Shown here one piece after another: positions 6,786 through 6,793 of a DNA stretch of 6,793 nt. Position numbers and translations under genes: made by a program. The stretch spans positions 1-6,793 of the forward strand of contig JAEORG010000190.1 in the NCBI GenBank assembly GCA_016841005.1, given 5' to 3'. The first letter of the stretch is position 1, and every line of letters begins with the position of its first letter. The stretch comes from Candidatus Thorarchaeota archaeon. Its GTDB lineage: Archaea; Asgardarchaeota; Thorarchaeia; Thorarchaeales; Thorarchaeaceae. A model generated the notes under the pieces. The model did not search any database, had not been told where the DNA came from, and saw only the letters and a list, made by a program, of their open reading frames with translations.

Positions 6786-6793
6786 AACTCTAA

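Noticed and set aside
1..6793. CRISPR arrays, insertion sequences, tRNA or rRNA genes
   Set aside because: No regularly spaced repeats, transposase-like frames, terminal inverted repeats or RNA-gene signatures were seen; nearly all the sequence is accounted for by the listed membrane-transport genes.

Overview
The window (about 40% G+C, judged by eye) is almost entirely coding and looks like archaeal accessory or envelope DNA. Support for Archaea: TATA-like boxes sit in the only real intergenic gap, Shine-Dalgarno sites of the GGAGGT(GA) type precede several genes, the surface domains are rich in N-glycosylation sequons, and a looped-hinge AbrB/SpoVT-type domain is present. An Asgard (for example Thorarchaeota-like) or related lineage is my guess. 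Nothing in the window proves the phylum: there is no rRNA, tRNA or informational gene.

Layout, right to left on the minus strand. Positions 6773-5505 encode a 422-residue MacB/FtsX-type ABC permease with 4 TM segments and one large external domain. It is followed after 5 bases by an ABC ATPase (5499-4612) of the MacB/LolD type, which carries a C-terminal AbrB/SpoVT-like domain. An upstream gene probably ends right at the 6773 start codon (TAATG junction). A small plus-strand gene (4094-4615) encodes an unrecognised four-TM membrane protein and converges on the ATPase, with overlapping stop codons. An 85-base divergent intergenic region (about 4000-4084) holds TATA-like sequences for both directions. 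Leftward from it runs a second minus-strand operon: a 79-83 residue two-TM protein (3987-3748), a 917-residue ten-TM duplicated FtsX-type permease (3720-967), and a second permease of the same superfamily (967 to the left edge) that is cut by the window.

How they may work together: all three large membrane proteins have the mechanotransmission ABC (MacB/LolCDE/FtsX) plan, with an N-terminal TM helix, a large external domain, then a TM bundle with a cytoplasmic coupling helix. Only one ATPase is visible. The 422-residue permease plus ATPase is a self-sufficient MacB-like unit. The 917-residue permease and its truncated partner could form a LolC/LolE-like heterodimer, powered either by this ATPase or by one outside the window. 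Substrates cannot be read from the sequence; in an archaeon without an outer membrane they could be membrane-anchored proteins, lipids or peptides. The most unusual item is the ATPase-AbrB fusion, which suggests either an added dimerisation clamp or a transporter ATPase able to bind DNA and regulate its own locus.
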